A stretch of 64,000 bases of DNA, taken from assembly GCF_009684755.1 (NCBI RefSeq), contig NZ_BLBC01000012.1, positions 60,380 through 124,379 on the forward strand, written 5' to 3'. The notes beneath the pieces are model-generated. The model saw only the letters and a list, made by a program, of their open reading frames with translations. It ran no database searches and was not told the origin of the DNA. Source of the DNA: Capnocytophaga felis. GTDB lineage: Bacteria; Bacteroidota; Bacteroidia; Flavobacteriales; Flavobacteriaceae. Shown here one piece after another: positions 31,731-41,942 of this stretch. The first letter of the stretch is position 1. Each line of letters opens with the position of its first letter. A program made the translations under genes and the position numbers.

Positions 31731-34013
31731 TTATTTCAGTTCAAACTCCAGCTCGTTGGTATTGTCGGCAGCGTGTTGAGCTACCCACAGCTTAAATTTC
31801 CCTGCTTCGGCTTTTCGTTCCATCGTAATATCGAAAAACGCCAAATCTTTTTCAGTAAGGCTGAACTGAATTTGTTTGGATTCTCCTGCTTTCAGAGCGG
31901 TTTTCTGAAAGCCTTTCAGCTCTTTTACCGGACGCGTTACGCTGGCTACCAAATCCCGAATGTATAGCTGCGTAACCAATTCGCCGTCAACGTTTCCTGT
32001 GTTGGTGATTTTGGCTGTTATCGTGATTTTTCCGCCACGCTCCATAACGGTTTTGTCTAATTTTACATCGGAAATGGAAAAAGTAGTGTAACTTAACCCA
32101 TAACCGAACGGATACAGAGGTGTAATGGGAGAGTCCTCATACTTGGAGCGGTAATCTCCTTGCGGATTATCAAAATTTACGGGTCGCCCTGTATTTTTTT
32201 GATTATAATAGACGGGAATTTGCCCCACATTTCGAGGGAAAGACATTACCAAACGTCCCGACGGATTGTAATCGCCTGCCAAAACATCGGCAATCCCTCT
32301 TCCTGCCTGTGTGCCGGGAAACCAAGCCTGCAGAATGGCATCGATGTTTTCATTTTCCCAGCTCAAATCCAACGGACGACCACTGAACAATACCAATGCA
32401 ATCGGTTTTCCCGTATTTTTTAAAGCCTGAAGCAGCTCGCGTTGCGCGGCGTGCAAACGAATGTCAGTCAGACAAGCAGCTTCGCCCGACCAATTGAAAT
32501 CTTCTCCTAAGGCTACTAAAATTAAGTCCGAATTTTTAGCAACGGCAACTGCTTCGTTAATACTTTTTGAGGAAATTTCATTAAGCGTACAACCTTGTGC
32601 ATACGAAAATTGCACGGCACTATTCTGATAGACTTCCTGAAGACCTTTAAAAAGAGAGACGGATTGATTACGGTCGCCTCTACCTTGCCATTCTCCGTTA
32701 AGATTGATGGAATCCTTCATCATTGCCCCGATGAGAGCTACTTTTTTTGGAGAATCCTTTCTGATGGGGAGCAAATTGTTGTTATTTTTCAAAAGCACCG
32801 CTGACTCGGATACTGCTTTTCGTGCAGTTTTCATAAATTCAGGCTTCTGGATGGTAGCTTTGGAACGATTTTCATCTAAATATCGGTACGGGTCATCAAA
32901 TAATCCGAGCAAAAATTTCATTTCCAGAATCCTGCGAGCGGCATTATCAATAGTTTTTTCAGAAACCTTTCCTTCTTCTACCAATTCTTTGAGATATTTG
33001 ATGTACGTGGAGCCCGTCATATCCATTTCAACGCCTGCATTTACGGCTAATTGAGCTGCGTGTTTGTCGTCTTCGGCAACACCGTGCGGAACGAGTTCAT
33101 TAATCCCCGTGTAATCGGAAACTACAAAGCCTCTGAAATCCCATTCTTTGCGTAATATGTCGGTCATCAGCCATTTGCTGGCTGTTGCCGGCACGCCGTT
33201 CATATCATTGAATGAAGCCATATAGGTTGCCACATTCGCCTCTTTGGCTGCTTCATATGGAGGAAGATAGACGTTGCGTAGTGTGTGTTCGGAAAGTTCG
33301 GCAGTGTTGTAATCTCGCCCTGACTCGGCGGCACCATAAGCGGCAAAATGTTTTGCACACGCCAATACGGTATTTGTTTCTTTCAGTGAACGCCAATCGG
33401 TTCCGCCTTGAAATCCTTCAACTCGGGCCTTGGCGATGGCACTGCCTAAGAAAGGGTCTTCACCGGCACCCTCCATTACGCGTCCCCAACGAGGATCGCG
33501 ACTAATATCGACCATCGGAGCAAAAGTCCAATGCAGACCATCGGCTGCGGCTTCTTCGGCTGCAATTTGTGCAGTTCGTTTTATTAATTCCAGATTCCAA
33601 GAACAGGCTTCGCCCATCGGCATTGGAAAAATGGTTTTATATCCGTGAATAACGTCATAAGCGAACAAGATGGGGATTCCCAAACGAGTTTTTTCAACAG
33701 CAATTTCTTGCATTTTCCGAATGCCATCAATTGTAACGGCATTGAAAATACTTCCAACCAGCCCTTTTTCCAAATACGGTTGAAAATCATCAGGCATCAC
33801 GGGACCTGTTACCGACCAATTAGCCGAAAATTGTGACATTTGCCCGATTTTTTCTTCCAAAGTCATCAAACTTAGCACAGAATCAACCTTATGCTCAATA
33901 TTTTTGTCTCCACTGAAGCTTTTCCAGCCTGACTTTGGCGATGATGAATCTGTACTACAATTAACTAATATTACAGTTAAGATGAGAATGTTTATGAATT
34001 TTAGTTTTGCCAT
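31731..34013 (-). CDS. bglX: Glycoside hydrolase family 3 beta-glucosidase, lipoprotein
   Basis: About 760 residues. From the ATG at 34013 the N-terminus MAKLKFINILILTVILVNCS is a lipoprotein signal with Cys19; a longer reading from 34043 is possible but starts at the predicted transcript start. The GH3 N-domain has KHFAAYGAAESGRDYN and the nucleophile Asp in FRGFVVSDYTGI; the C-domain and a fibronectin-III-like end domain (TNTGNVDGELVTQLYIRD) follow as in BglX. Releases glucose from beta-linked oligosaccharides in the periplasm or at the surface. Last gene of the PUL; its GH144-like neighbour suggests sophoro-oligosaccharides as substrate. Confidence 0.93.
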   Translation of the reverse strand: MAKLKFINILILTVILVNCSTDSSSPKSGWKSFSGDKNIEHKVDSVLSLMTLEEKIGQMSQFSANWSVTGPVMPDDFQPYLEKGLVGSIFNAVTIDGIRKMQEIAVEKTRLGIPILFAYDVIHGYKTIFPMPMGEACSWNLELIKRTAQIAAEEAAADGLHWTFAPMVDISRDPRWGRVMEGAGEDPFLGSAIAKARVEGFQGGTDWRSLKETNTVLACAKHFAAYGAAESGRDYNTAELSEHTLRNVYLPPYEAAKEANVATYMASFNDMNGVPATASKWLMTDILRKEWDFRGFVVSDYTGINELVPHGVAEDDKHAAQLAVNAGVEMDMTGSTYIKYLKELVEEGKVSEKTIDNAARRILEMKFLLGLFDDPYRYLDENRSKATIQKPEFMKTARKAVSESAVLLKNNNNLLPIRKDSPKKVALIGAMMKDSINLNGEWQGRGDRNQSVSLFKGLQEVYQNSAVQFSYAQGCTLNEISSKSINEAVAVAKNSDLILVALGEDFNWSGEAACLTDIRLHAAQRELLQALKNTGKPIALVLFSGRPLDLSWENENIDAILQAWFPGTQAGRGIADVLAGDYNPSGRLVMSFPRNVGQIPVYYNQKNTGRPVNFDNPQGDYRSKYEDSPITPLYPFGYGLSYTTFSISDVKLDKTVMERGGKITITAKITNTGNVDGELVTQLYIRDLVASVTRPVKELKGFQKTALKAGESKQIQFSLTEKDLAFFDITMERKAEAGKFKLWVAQHAADNTNELEFELK

Positions 34014-34051
34014 AACTATTTGTGTTTTTTTAATGAAAGACATACGAGAAA

Positions 34052-34059
34052 CAAAGATA
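34052..34059 (-). promoter_or_regulatory. -7 promoter box upstream of the GH3 gene
   Basis: TATCTTTG on the minus strand at the end of the upstream gene's spacer, 38 bp before the ATG at 34013. It suggests the GH3 gene can be transcribed apart from the rest of the PUL. Confidence 0.45.
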
Positions 34060-34066
34060 TGAAAAA

Positions 34067-35455
34067 TTATATTGATGAAACGTTGAATCCCAGTTTCTTT
34101 AATCCTTCTTGTACTTCAGGACAGCTCATAAATAACCTCCATAAAAGTCCCGTGCGATGATTTTCAATCATTGGGGCAATGGTAAGCTGGTCAATGGCTA
34201 AATACCGATTAGGAAACCAATTGTGTTGTTCACTAAAAGCATCGTAAAAGCCGTATTTTCCCCAGATTTTATCTCCTAAATTAAAGTAGAAATGTTTTAA
34301 TGCCTCCATAGATTCTTCGGGAGTGTACGGAAAACTGGAAAGTGCCGCAGTAGGCGTAATTACTGCTTTATCATTAACTACCGGATGATGAGCGGAGTAT
34401 CCGTTTATTGAATAGCTGGCAGTAAGTCCCCAGCAGTTTTTTCCATAGCCTTTAAATTTATTCGGATTCTCGACGCAATAATTATAGTTTATCAAAGTGT
34501 GATTTCGGTTTAGTTGCCAATAGTCGGCATATTTGTCGGTCAATCCCTTTGGATTTAGCCCAATGTAGGAATAATGAGCCCAAAAAAGCGGTCCTCCGTA
34601 GGATTCAGCTCCGTTGTGTTTGAGTATTAGTGGTAGGTTGTAGGCTTTTTTGTCGGTTTTTATGCCTCCGGCACGAGCCCAACCGTTGTGATACGCCGAT
34701 GCGGGAATGGTGTGTGTAGGAGAGGAAGCCGCTAAAATGTACGTTATCAGACATTCATTATAACCTTCCAGAGGAAAATTTATTTGCCAATCATACTCAG
34801 GACTCCAGTGCCAATAAAGAACATCTTTATTATTCAAGTACCACGTCCAGTTCATTTCTTTCCAAAGTGTATCGATGCGATTAGCAAGTTGTTTTTCTGT
34901 ACTGTTGCCATTTTTGAAATATTGCCGAGCACAAAGTAGCCCTTGCATCAGAAAGGCACTTTCTACTATGTCGCCTCCATTGTCTTTGGTTCCGAAAGGT
35001 TTGGTTTTTCCTGTTTTTCCGTCAATCCAATGTGACCAAATTCCGTGATAACGATCGGCTTTTTCTAAAAAGGAGACGATTTTAAGCAAGCGTTCCACAG
35101 CTTGTTCCCGTGTAATAAAGCCTCTTTCGATGCCTACCAAAATTCCGGCTATCCCGAAACCACTTCCTCCCGTAGTAATAATATGTTGGTCGTTTGTTGG
35201 GTAATTACCGTCAATGTGAATACGTTCGCACGCCAAGCCCGAATTTTCCTCAGCTCCTTCCCACATATAGTTGAAGTGTGTTTTCTGAATGAAATCAAGA
35301 AAGTCACTGTCTGAGGCGAATTCCATCGGTCTGTTAGTTTCGTTTTTGGGTGTTTCAATTGGCTCAGGAGTATTTTTCTTTTTGTGATTACATCCTATAA
35401 AGCCCAATAACAGAAGTCCTATAAGTATTGTATATCTTTGAGAATTCATAAGCAT
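34067..35455 (-). CDS. Glucoamylase-like lipoprotein, GH144-type (candidate endo-beta-1,2-glucanase)
   Basis: 462 residues with a lipoprotein signal (LLLLGFIGCN, Cys about 22) and an (alpha/alpha)6-barrel 'Glycoamylase' domain. Typical stretches are DFIQKTHFNYMWEGAEENSG, TTGGSGFGIAGILVGIERGF, YHGIWSHWIDGKTGK and CWGLTASYSINGYSAH. Proteins of this architecture define GH144, whose characterised members are endo-beta-1,2-glucanases (family knowledge). Placed in a SusCD locus beside a GH3 enzyme, it would cut beta-1,2-glucan at the cell surface or in the periplasm. Specificity is inferred, not shown. Confidence 0.85.
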   Translation of the reverse strand: MLMNSQRYTILIGLLLLGFIGCNHKKKNTPEPIETPKNETNRPMEFASDSDFLDFIQKTHFNYMWEGAEENSGLACERIHIDGNYPTNDQHIITTGGSGFGIAGILVGIERGFITREQAVERLLKIVSFLEKADRYHGIWSHWIDGKTGKTKPFGTKDNGGDIVESAFLMQGLLCARQYFKNGNSTEKQLANRIDTLWKEMNWTWYLNNKDVLYWHWSPEYDWQINFPLEGYNECLITYILAASSPTHTIPASAYHNGWARAGGIKTDKKAYNLPLILKHNGAESYGGPLFWAHYSYIGLNPKGLTDKYADYWQLNRNHTLINYNYCVENPNKFKGYGKNCWGLTASYSINGYSAHHPVVNDKAVITPTAALSSFPYTPEESMEALKHFYFNLGDKIWGKYGFYDAFSEQHNWFPNRYLAIDQLTIAPMIENHRTGLLWRLFMSCPEVQEGLKKLGFNVSSI

Positions 35456-35496
35456 TCTATATTAATCATTTATAAAATGTTCTTTTTTTGGAAAGA

Positions 35497-36276
35497 TTAT
35501 TTTTTATTCTGGTATAGCCAAAGTAAAAAATCAGGAGTGTTGAAGGCGGGATGCCAACTGTTATGGTCTGTGCCATAAAACTCGATGTACTCAACCTCTT
35601 TTCCGGCGTCTTTTAGAGCTTTGTATGCTTCACGTGAAAAATTAACAGAAACTACAGAATCAAGGTCTCCGTGATAGATTCGAATACGAGTTTTTCCTTT
35701 AAATTCTCGAAGTCTGTCGGTATTTACGGCACCACAAATAGCTATCGCTGCTGCAAATCGATTTGGATGACGACAGACAAAATCAAGCGTTCCCATACCG
35801 CCCATTGAAAGTCCCATAATGTAAATTTGACTTTCATCTACGGGGTTTTTCTTGATGAAATCGGTAAGTAGCTCTTCAACCAATTTGAGTTGCGTTGAAA
35901 TCGGAGGATTTTTCTGAAACGGATTTTGGTTTTTGAAGCCTTCTGCGGGGCGTTTATCGATTGGCCAATAAAAATCAGGAGGGCACTGCGGAAACAGAAC
36001 AAATGAAGGGAATTTTTCTCGATTTACAGGATTTGAGAAAAGCGTACCTCCGTGACGAAGTTGGCTTTCATTATCCGTGCCTCGTTCGCCTGCCCCGTGC
36101 AGAAATAACACCAACGGATATTTTTTATTTCGTTCCAATTTTTCAGGACTTAGAAGCCTGTATTTCAAAGAGTCTTTAGTTTTACTGATAAACACTCCTT
36201 TGGAATAAGGGTCGTTTTGTGCAAAAAATGATTTCGGAATAATCATCAAAAACAATATTATTATGTACATTTTCAT
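35497..36276 (-). CDS. Exported alpha/beta hydrolase, esterase/peptidase-like, in the PUL
   Basis: 259 residues with a signal peptide (MKMYIIILFLMIIPKSFFAQ). YPLVLFLHGAGERGTDN is the oxyanion loop, YIMGLSMGGMGTLDF the nucleophile elbow, YHGDLDSVVSV holds the acid and YGTDHNSWHPAF the His. This matches PHB-depolymerase/LpqC-like and CE1-like secreted esterases frequent in PULs. It may remove substituents such as succinyl or acetyl groups from the glycan; this role is inference from context. 5 bp after the LamG gene. Confidence 0.83.
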   Translation of the reverse strand: MKMYIIILFLMIIPKSFFAQNDPYSKGVFISKTKDSLKYRLLSPEKLERNKKYPLVLFLHGAGERGTDNESQLRHGGTLFSNPVNREKFPSFVLFPQCPPDFYWPIDKRPAEGFKNQNPFQKNPPISTQLKLVEELLTDFIKKNPVDESQIYIMGLSMGGMGTLDFVCRHPNRFAAAIAICGAVNTDRLREFKGKTRIRIYHGDLDSVVSVNFSREAYKALKDAGKEVEYIEFYGTDHNSWHPAFNTPDFLLWLYQNKK

Positions 36277-36281
36277 ATGAA

Positions 36282-37112
36282 TTATTTTTCAGTTACTATT
36301 TTTTTAATTTCAGAATCAGATATGGCTTTGTTATAAAAGAGAAACTCATCTAACAACCCCACGTAATTTTTCGCCCAATTTTGTGCTTCTGTGGCAGAAG
36401 TTAAACTTGGTTTGGTTTGGAATTGTAGAGTTCCGATAACTAATTGTCCCATATTGTTATATGTGATTTTACCAAAATCAGGAAAATTTTGATTTATGAC
36501 GAGTTCTCCGTTTTTGAAAATATTGAGTGATTCGGTTTTAGCATCATACCGGAAAGCTAAGTGTACCCAATTGCCTATGGCTCCTGCTATTTTTGCGTTG
36601 CCTACCCATTTTTCGGTGTTTCCGTTGTAAAGGTGCATTTTGAAAAAAGCCTCATCTCCGGTTGATTTTTCCATAAAAATATCCAAGTTTCCCCAAAATT
36701 TTTTAGTGTTTGAAATCGAAAAGATACCCGTAGCTGCTTCGGGCTGTTCAGCTTTCATCCAAAAAGCAACCGTGAAACTTCCTAAATTGGCAATTGTGTC
36801 ACGAACGCTTATATCACCGGGATAAGTGGCAGGATTTGGTGTTATCAAGATGTAAGCATCTTCAGCTCCTTGATAGGCTTTTCCCTTTTTTCCGTCAGCG
36901 AAAGTAACTTTTCCAAATGTTTCTGTTTGAATTTTGTAGTTACTTCCGTCTTTGACTCCATCTTCAAAACTTAATGCCAACTTTTGAGGACTATACGCAG
37001 GTGGCGGTGGTTGTTGTGGATAGTTAAAGTCGGGATTTTGTTCCAAATCTTGAAAACAAGATTGCGTTGTTAAGGCAATTATAAAGACGATGTAATATAT
37101 GAGCTTTTTCAT
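36282..37112 (-). CDS. LamG/jellyroll-domain lipoprotein, candidate surface glycan-binding protein
   Basis: 276 residues. Lipoprotein signal with Cys in ALTTQSCFQDLEQ, a Pro-rich linker (YPQQPPPPAYSPQ) and from about 45 a LamG/concanavalin-like jellyroll domain (FTVAFWMKAEQPE, NWVHLAFRYDAKTESLNIFKNGELV). No catalytic residues of LamG-fold glycosidases are recognised. Its place right after SusD corresponds to the position of SusE-like surface glycan-binding proteins, so substrate binding is the likely job. Confidence 0.8.
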   Translation of the reverse strand: MKKLIYYIVFIIALTTQSCFQDLEQNPDFNYPQQPPPPAYSPQKLALSFEDGVKDGSNYKIQTETFGKVTFADGKKGKAYQGAEDAYILITPNPATYPGDISVRDTIANLGSFTVAFWMKAEQPEAATGIFSISNTKKFWGNLDIFMEKSTGDEAFFKMHLYNGNTEKWVGNAKIAGAIGNWVHLAFRYDAKTESLNIFKNGELVINQNFPDFGKITYNNMGQLVIGTLQFQTKPSLTSATEAQNWAKNYVGLLDEFLFYNKAISDSEIKKIVTEK

Positions 37113-37131
37113 TTTGTCTAACGTTTAAAGA

Positions 37132-38658
37132 TTAATAATTCGGATTTTGGATTAATACGCCGTTAGAGCGGTCTATCTCTTTTTGAGGGAGAGGTAAAAA
37201 TTCGTGTTTGGGCTGATAATTTGTTTTTCCGGCGGCGTGGAGTACTTCTTGAGCGATACCCCAACGCACCAAATCGTAAAAGCGGTCAAACTCCATACCA
37301 AGTTCCACGCGGCGTTCGTGACGTATGGCGTTACGTAAATCTACCTGATTAGTGGTAGTTACCTCAGGAAGTATGGAATTGTTTTCCGCTCTGGCTCTGG
37401 CTCTTACTTGCTCCAAATAGATAAGTGCTTGTGCCGAATTTCCCAATTCGTTTGCCGCCTCAGCAGCCATAAGAACCACATCGGCATAGCGAATCAGTCG
37501 GATATTATGCCAATGTCCAAAACGAGTATATGTATTTCGAAGTGTAGGATTTGTATATACTTTTTTGTTGTAATATTTGTTTACTACCGCGGCATTTGCA
37601 ATAGGTTTTTCGTTATATGGGGTATTTGCAGGAATGGAGTTTGGGTCTTCTCCTGTTTTGATGAAATACAGTAGTGTTTCGTCCTTTCTTGGGTCATCTT
37701 TTTCAAAAGCATCTGCCAACAGTTGTGTGGGAGTATGCCATCCCCAACCCAAATTCCATTCACCAGCACCTCGAACTCCTTGTACTTGAGCAAATTGACT
37801 TCCAACTTCATTGGAGCCAGGATGTGTGGCATTGGCAGTGCATTGAATCTCGAAGATGGAACCACTGTTGTTTTCCCCTTCTTCTCTAAAAATCTGATTG
37901 TAAGGAGTATTTAGATTGTACAGACCAGAATTGATAACATCAGAGGCTGCGGTAAAAGTATTTTGCCAATCGTTTCGCATTAAATAAGTTTTGGCGTGGA
38001 GTGCACGAGCAGCCCCCCAAGTAAGTCTTCCGACATAAATAGATGACCAGTTTTTGGGTAAAAATTCCTCGGCTATTGTTAAGTCTTTATCAATCAGTTT
38101 ATAAATCTCTGATGTTTGTACTTTCGGTTTGTTGGCTTCTTCTGCGTTTTTCACAGGGAAATCAATCAAAGGAACTTCGCCAAAGGCACGAACCAAGTTG
38201 AAATAGGCGAAAGCACGGAAAAAATGAGCTTCAGCCTTATTTATTTTATCGCCGTCAGTGAGCGTATTTTGGTCGGCTTTTTTGATTTTGTCAATTATAG
38301 TATTTGTCAGATGAATCACTTCGTAATTTGCAGTATAATAACCGGCAATCATTCCGTTAGTTGCTACATATTCAAAATTATCGAATGTTTTTGCTTGCTC
38401 AGCACCATCGGAAGCCGTTGAGCCTTTCTCGGCATCTTCTGAGCGAAATCCGTGTATAGCCAAAGGAGGTAAGCCTGCCGTGAGGTTGTATCCACGTAAT
38501 TTTCCATAAATAGTAAATACATCGGCTTCGTATGAACCTGCCTTTTGGTCTCCATCAATCCATTCACCTTGAGGTTCTTGGTCTAATAATCCGGAACAAT
38601 TGATTGAAAGTGAAATTGATATGAGCAATGTTGCTATGGGTAAGATATATTTTTTCAT
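37132..38658 (-). CDS. susD: SusD/RagB family nutrient-binding lipoprotein
   Basis: 508 residues. Signal peptide with lipobox (ISLSINCSGLLDQEPQG), SusD N-domain (INKAEAHFFRAFAYFNLVRAFGEVPLI, with the conserved RAFAYF helix) and C-terminal RagB/SusD domain ending LPQKEIDRSNGVLIQNPNY. SusD caps its TonB-dependent partner on the outer face and binds the glycan. It follows susC by 11 bp. Specificity is not deducible from sequence. Confidence 0.95.
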   Translation of the reverse strand: MKKYILPIATLLISISLSINCSGLLDQEPQGEWIDGDQKAGSYEADVFTIYGKLRGYNLTAGLPPLAIHGFRSEDAEKGSTASDGAEQAKTFDNFEYVATNGMIAGYYTANYEVIHLTNTIIDKIKKADQNTLTDGDKINKAEAHFFRAFAYFNLVRAFGEVPLIDFPVKNAEEANKPKVQTSEIYKLIDKDLTIAEEFLPKNWSSIYVGRLTWGAARALHAKTYLMRNDWQNTFTAASDVINSGLYNLNTPYNQIFREEGENNSGSIFEIQCTANATHPGSNEVGSQFAQVQGVRGAGEWNLGWGWHTPTQLLADAFEKDDPRKDETLLYFIKTGEDPNSIPANTPYNEKPIANAAVVNKYYNKKVYTNPTLRNTYTRFGHWHNIRLIRYADVVLMAAEAANELGNSAQALIYLEQVRARARAENNSILPEVTTTNQVDLRNAIRHERRVELGMEFDRFYDLVRWGIAQEVLHAAGKTNYQPKHEFLPLPQKEIDRSNGVLIQNPNY

Positions 38659-38669
38659 CTTTTTAATTT

Positions 38670-41600
38670 TTAGAAAGTTATGTTGATTCCGTAAGTCATA
38701 ATCATCGGCATTGGATAGGTTCCTGTATCAATACCGAAAGCCAAAGCTGAACCGCCTATTTCCGGTGTGTAACCCGTGTTTTTACGCCAAGTTTTCAGAT
38801 TTTGAATATTAGCATATATGCGGAATTTTTTAAGTTTGAGTTGTTGTGAATATTCTTTCGGAAGGCTGTATCCTAACTGTATATTTCGAATTCTAAAAAA
38901 GCTTCCGTCTTCAATGAAATAACTGGAATTCATTCGGTTAATAGCTCGTGAAGGGTCTATAATTGGTTCCCAGTTTGAGGTGCCTTCGCCTCGCCATCTG
39001 TTCATTCTTTTGCTCATATAGTTCAAAGTAGCATAACCGACTTCTCCCCAACCTCTGTATATTTCATTACCATAAACTCCCATAAATTCCATTCCGAAAT
39101 CGAAATTTTTATAACCTACATTTAAATTGAATCCATAGGTAAAATCAGGAGTAGGATTTCCAATCATTTCACGGTCATCAGGTGTGATTTTGCCATCATT
39201 GTTGGTGTCGGCAAACTTTAAATCACCGGGAGCAACTGTTTGAAGTTTGTTAGCAGGAGAAGTGGCAATGTCTTGAAAATTTTGATATACGCCTATGACT
39301 TTGTATCCAAAGAAATGCCCGATAGGATGCCCTTCCAAAGAGCGGGAAACATCGCCGCTTCCAGCGTAAATAGCATCATCGGGACCTCTTCCTAATGACA
39401 GTACCTTATTATCAATCGTTGTGAAATTTCCTGAAATAGAATAATTGAAATCCGAATTTTTCTTTTGGTCAGCCCAAGTTACAGAAAATTCCCAACCCTT
39501 ATTTCGTATTTCACCCAAGTTTTCCAATGCGTTATTGGCTCCTGCAATTCCTGACAGAAGTACAATTAAATCTTTTGTGTTTTTGTTGTAATATGTTGGT
39601 TCTAATGTAAGTCTATTTTTAAACATACGTATTTCCAAGCCGGCTTCCCAAGCGTGAGTTTTCTCCCAACCCAAATTTTGAACAAGATATTTTGGAGCAT
39701 ATCCCGTGATAACTCGGTCACCAAAAACGGCACTTCCGGAATTAATCAGCAGAGGATAAGTAGGATAATTGTATCCGCCCGTATTTTGGCTTCCTAATAT
39801 TCCCCAAGAGCCTTTAATCTTCAGATAATCAATAAGATTTTGATTTTGCATAAAATTTTCTTGACTTACTACCCAACCGGCTCCGAAAGAATAAAAATTA
39901 TCCCACGTGTTACCTGATTTTCGGAATACGGAAGCTCCATCACGGCGGAAAGAGGCATTCAATAAGTAGCGATTGTCATAACTGTACAAAACTCGGAATA
40001 AGTAGGACATCGTAAAGCGTTTAAACTGAGAAGAACCATTTTCTGAACGGGTTTTATCAATGGAAGAAAGCCACCATTTGTCATCATTATCAGGAATGGA
40101 GAAAATGATGTCGTTAAAGTGTTGGCTTCGGCTTCCTGAAATAGAAGAGTGTTCAATATAATTGGTTGTAATTCCGGTAATTGCTGTCAGATTATGCTTT
40201 TCTATCTGCTTTTTGTAAGATAAAATATAATCCGATTGAGCGGTTGTTGTAGTTGCTTTGGATTGCGAAATTGATTCATAATCCGAAATTCGCTCTTTTC
40301 CTAAAATATCCGGATTATAAACCCAAATAATTGGGCTAAAAGAACGACTTTCACCAACTCGATAATCCATTGAAAAAGTAGTTTTGAATGAAAAATCTTT
40401 TAGAAAATCCACTTCACCATATACATTTCCGGCAATCCGATGATTCGTAGCTTTGGTATGATTGGCTTTTGTTTCAACCTCAATAAGTGGATTCCATACT
40501 TGAGCTCTTTGAAAATCAGGAAGTGTGTGTAGAAGTCCGCTCGAAGCATCAGATACGGGAGCAATTGGGGCGGCTCTTAAGGCTTCGGAAACACCTTTAG
40601 CATCTGCAGGTAGAGTTCTTGCACCATTGATTTGAAAACCTACTCTAAGGAAATTAGTGAGATTATATTCGCTATTGAGATTGAGCGTAATACGTGAGAG
40701 TTTTTCGTGCTTGATAGACCCTTCTTCTTTCAAGTAACCAGCACCTAAATAGAATCTGTTTCGTTCACTTGAACCTGAAACGCTAAAATTCTGATTTGAA
40801 ATCCAAGCTTGCTGAAAAATCTCATCTTGCCAGTTTGTATCTGCTGCCCAACGTGAAAAATCAAATGCAGCCGCTTTTTGGTTAATTAGTTGTTCAGCGT
40901 ATAATTCTCTAAACTGAGAACCATTTGCCATTTCTATTCGGTCATTGATTGTCTTTAAGCCTAATGATGAATTAATATTTACCGTGGTTTGTCCTTTTTT
41001 GGCTTTTTTGGTTGTGATGATTATGACGCCGTTGGCACCACGAACCCCGAAAATAGCCAGAGAAGAAGGGTCCTTTAAAACTTCCATAGACTCAATGTCA
41101 GAAGGGTTAAGGTAATTGATATTATCGGTAAACAATCCATCTACTACATAAAGTGGAGCATATCCGTTAATGGAATTTGTACCACGAATCCGGATTTCGG
41201 GGTCTTGTCCGGCACGTCCTGTGTTCACGACCTGTACGCCCGCTATTTTTCCCTGTACTGATGCCAAAGGGTTGGTTGAAGGTCGGTTAGCAATTTCTTC
41301 TGCTTTTACACTAACTATTGACCCTGTTAAATCGCGTTTTTGGGCAGTTCCATAACCAATAACAATTACCTCTGTGAGTTCTTGAGTGTCTTCGGTAAGG
41401 AAAACATCTATTTGAGAACGCCCATTTATAGGGATTTCTTGCGTAACTCTCCCTACATAACTGAACACCAAAACACCGTTAATTGGAACATTTGGTAGCC
41501 TATAATTTCCTTCGAAATCGGTTGTTACTCCGATACTGGTACCTTTAATCACTACATTAGCCCCTAAAATGGGCATATTCGTTTCTTTCTCACGTACTAC

Positions 41601-41687
41601 TCCGCTCACTTCTACCTGTTTTTGAGCAAACAAAGAAAGTAGAGAAAAACAAAACGAAAGCATTAGAAGAAATGTTTTTGATTTCAT
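38670..41687 (-). CDS. susC: SusC/RagA family TonB-dependent outer membrane transporter
   Basis: 1005 residues. Signal peptide ending LLSLFAQ, a carboxypeptidase-regulatory-like domain (VSGVVREKETNMPILGANVVIKGT, about 27-110), plug domain with the SusC signature EVIVIGYGTAQKRDLTGSI, ADGANGVI-like VRGANGVIIITTKKAKKGQ, then the 22-strand barrel ending YGINITF. It imports oligosaccharide through the outer membrane using TonB. No extra STN domain precedes the first domain, so sigma/anti-sigma signalling is unlikely; regulation probably comes from the regulator 255 bp upstream. Confidence 0.96.
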   Translation of the reverse strand: MKSKTFLLMLSFCFSLLSLFAQKQVEVSGVVREKETNMPILGANVVIKGTSIGVTTDFEGNYRLPNVPINGVLVFSYVGRVTQEIPINGRSQIDVFLTEDTQELTEVIVIGYGTAQKRDLTGSIVSVKAEEIANRPSTNPLASVQGKIAGVQVVNTGRAGQDPEIRIRGTNSINGYAPLYVVDGLFTDNINYLNPSDIESMEVLKDPSSLAIFGVRGANGVIIITTKKAKKGQTTVNINSSLGLKTINDRIEMANGSQFRELYAEQLINQKAAAFDFSRWAADTNWQDEIFQQAWISNQNFSVSGSSERNRFYLGAGYLKEEGSIKHEKLSRITLNLNSEYNLTNFLRVGFQINGARTLPADAKGVSEALRAAPIAPVSDASSGLLHTLPDFQRAQVWNPLIEVETKANHTKATNHRIAGNVYGEVDFLKDFSFKTTFSMDYRVGESRSFSPIIWVYNPDILGKERISDYESISQSKATTTTAQSDYILSYKKQIEKHNLTAITGITTNYIEHSSISGSRSQHFNDIIFSIPDNDDKWWLSSIDKTRSENGSSQFKRFTMSYLFRVLYSYDNRYLLNASFRRDGASVFRKSGNTWDNFYSFGAGWVVSQENFMQNQNLIDYLKIKGSWGILGSQNTGGYNYPTYPLLINSGSAVFGDRVITGYAPKYLVQNLGWEKTHAWEAGLEIRMFKNRLTLEPTYYNKNTKDLIVLLSGIAGANNALENLGEIRNKGWEFSVTWADQKKNSDFNYSISGNFTTIDNKVLSLGRGPDDAIYAGSGDVSRSLEGHPIGHFFGYKVIGVYQNFQDIATSPANKLQTVAPGDLKFADTNNDGKITPDDREMIGNPTPDFTYGFNLNVGYKNFDFGMEFMGVYGNEIYRGWGEVGYATLNYMSKRMNRWRGEGTSNWEPIIDPSRAINRMNSSYFIEDGSFFRIRNIQLGYSLPKEYSQQLKLKKFRIYANIQNLKTWRKNTGYTPEIGGSALAFGIDTGTYPMPMIMTYGINITF

Positions 41688-41807
41688 ACGCTTCTGTATT
41701 TAATGGGTTTATCCTCCGACAAAGTTCGTCATAATAAGGAAAAAGTCAAAAAAAATAGCCTCTTCTAAAATACTTCAATAACAATAAATTACTTTTAAAA
41801 GGTACGT

Positions 41808-41815
41808 CAAAAATA
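41808..41815 (-). promoter_or_regulatory. -7 promoter box for the susCD operon
   Basis: TATTTTTG on the minus strand, about 120 bp before the susC ATG. The whole 41688-41942 spacer is AT-rich and should contain the operator of the PUL regulator; I cannot point to the exact site. Confidence 0.45.
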
Positions 41816-41942
41816 CTACATTGAATCATAATTATTTTAAAGTCAATGGGTTGAATTGAAAGTCTTGTGCAAGTAATTTCTCAATCAGGACAGATGAAAG
41901 TCTGCAAAATTTTAATCGGATTGCCTTAAAAAGAATGATGAT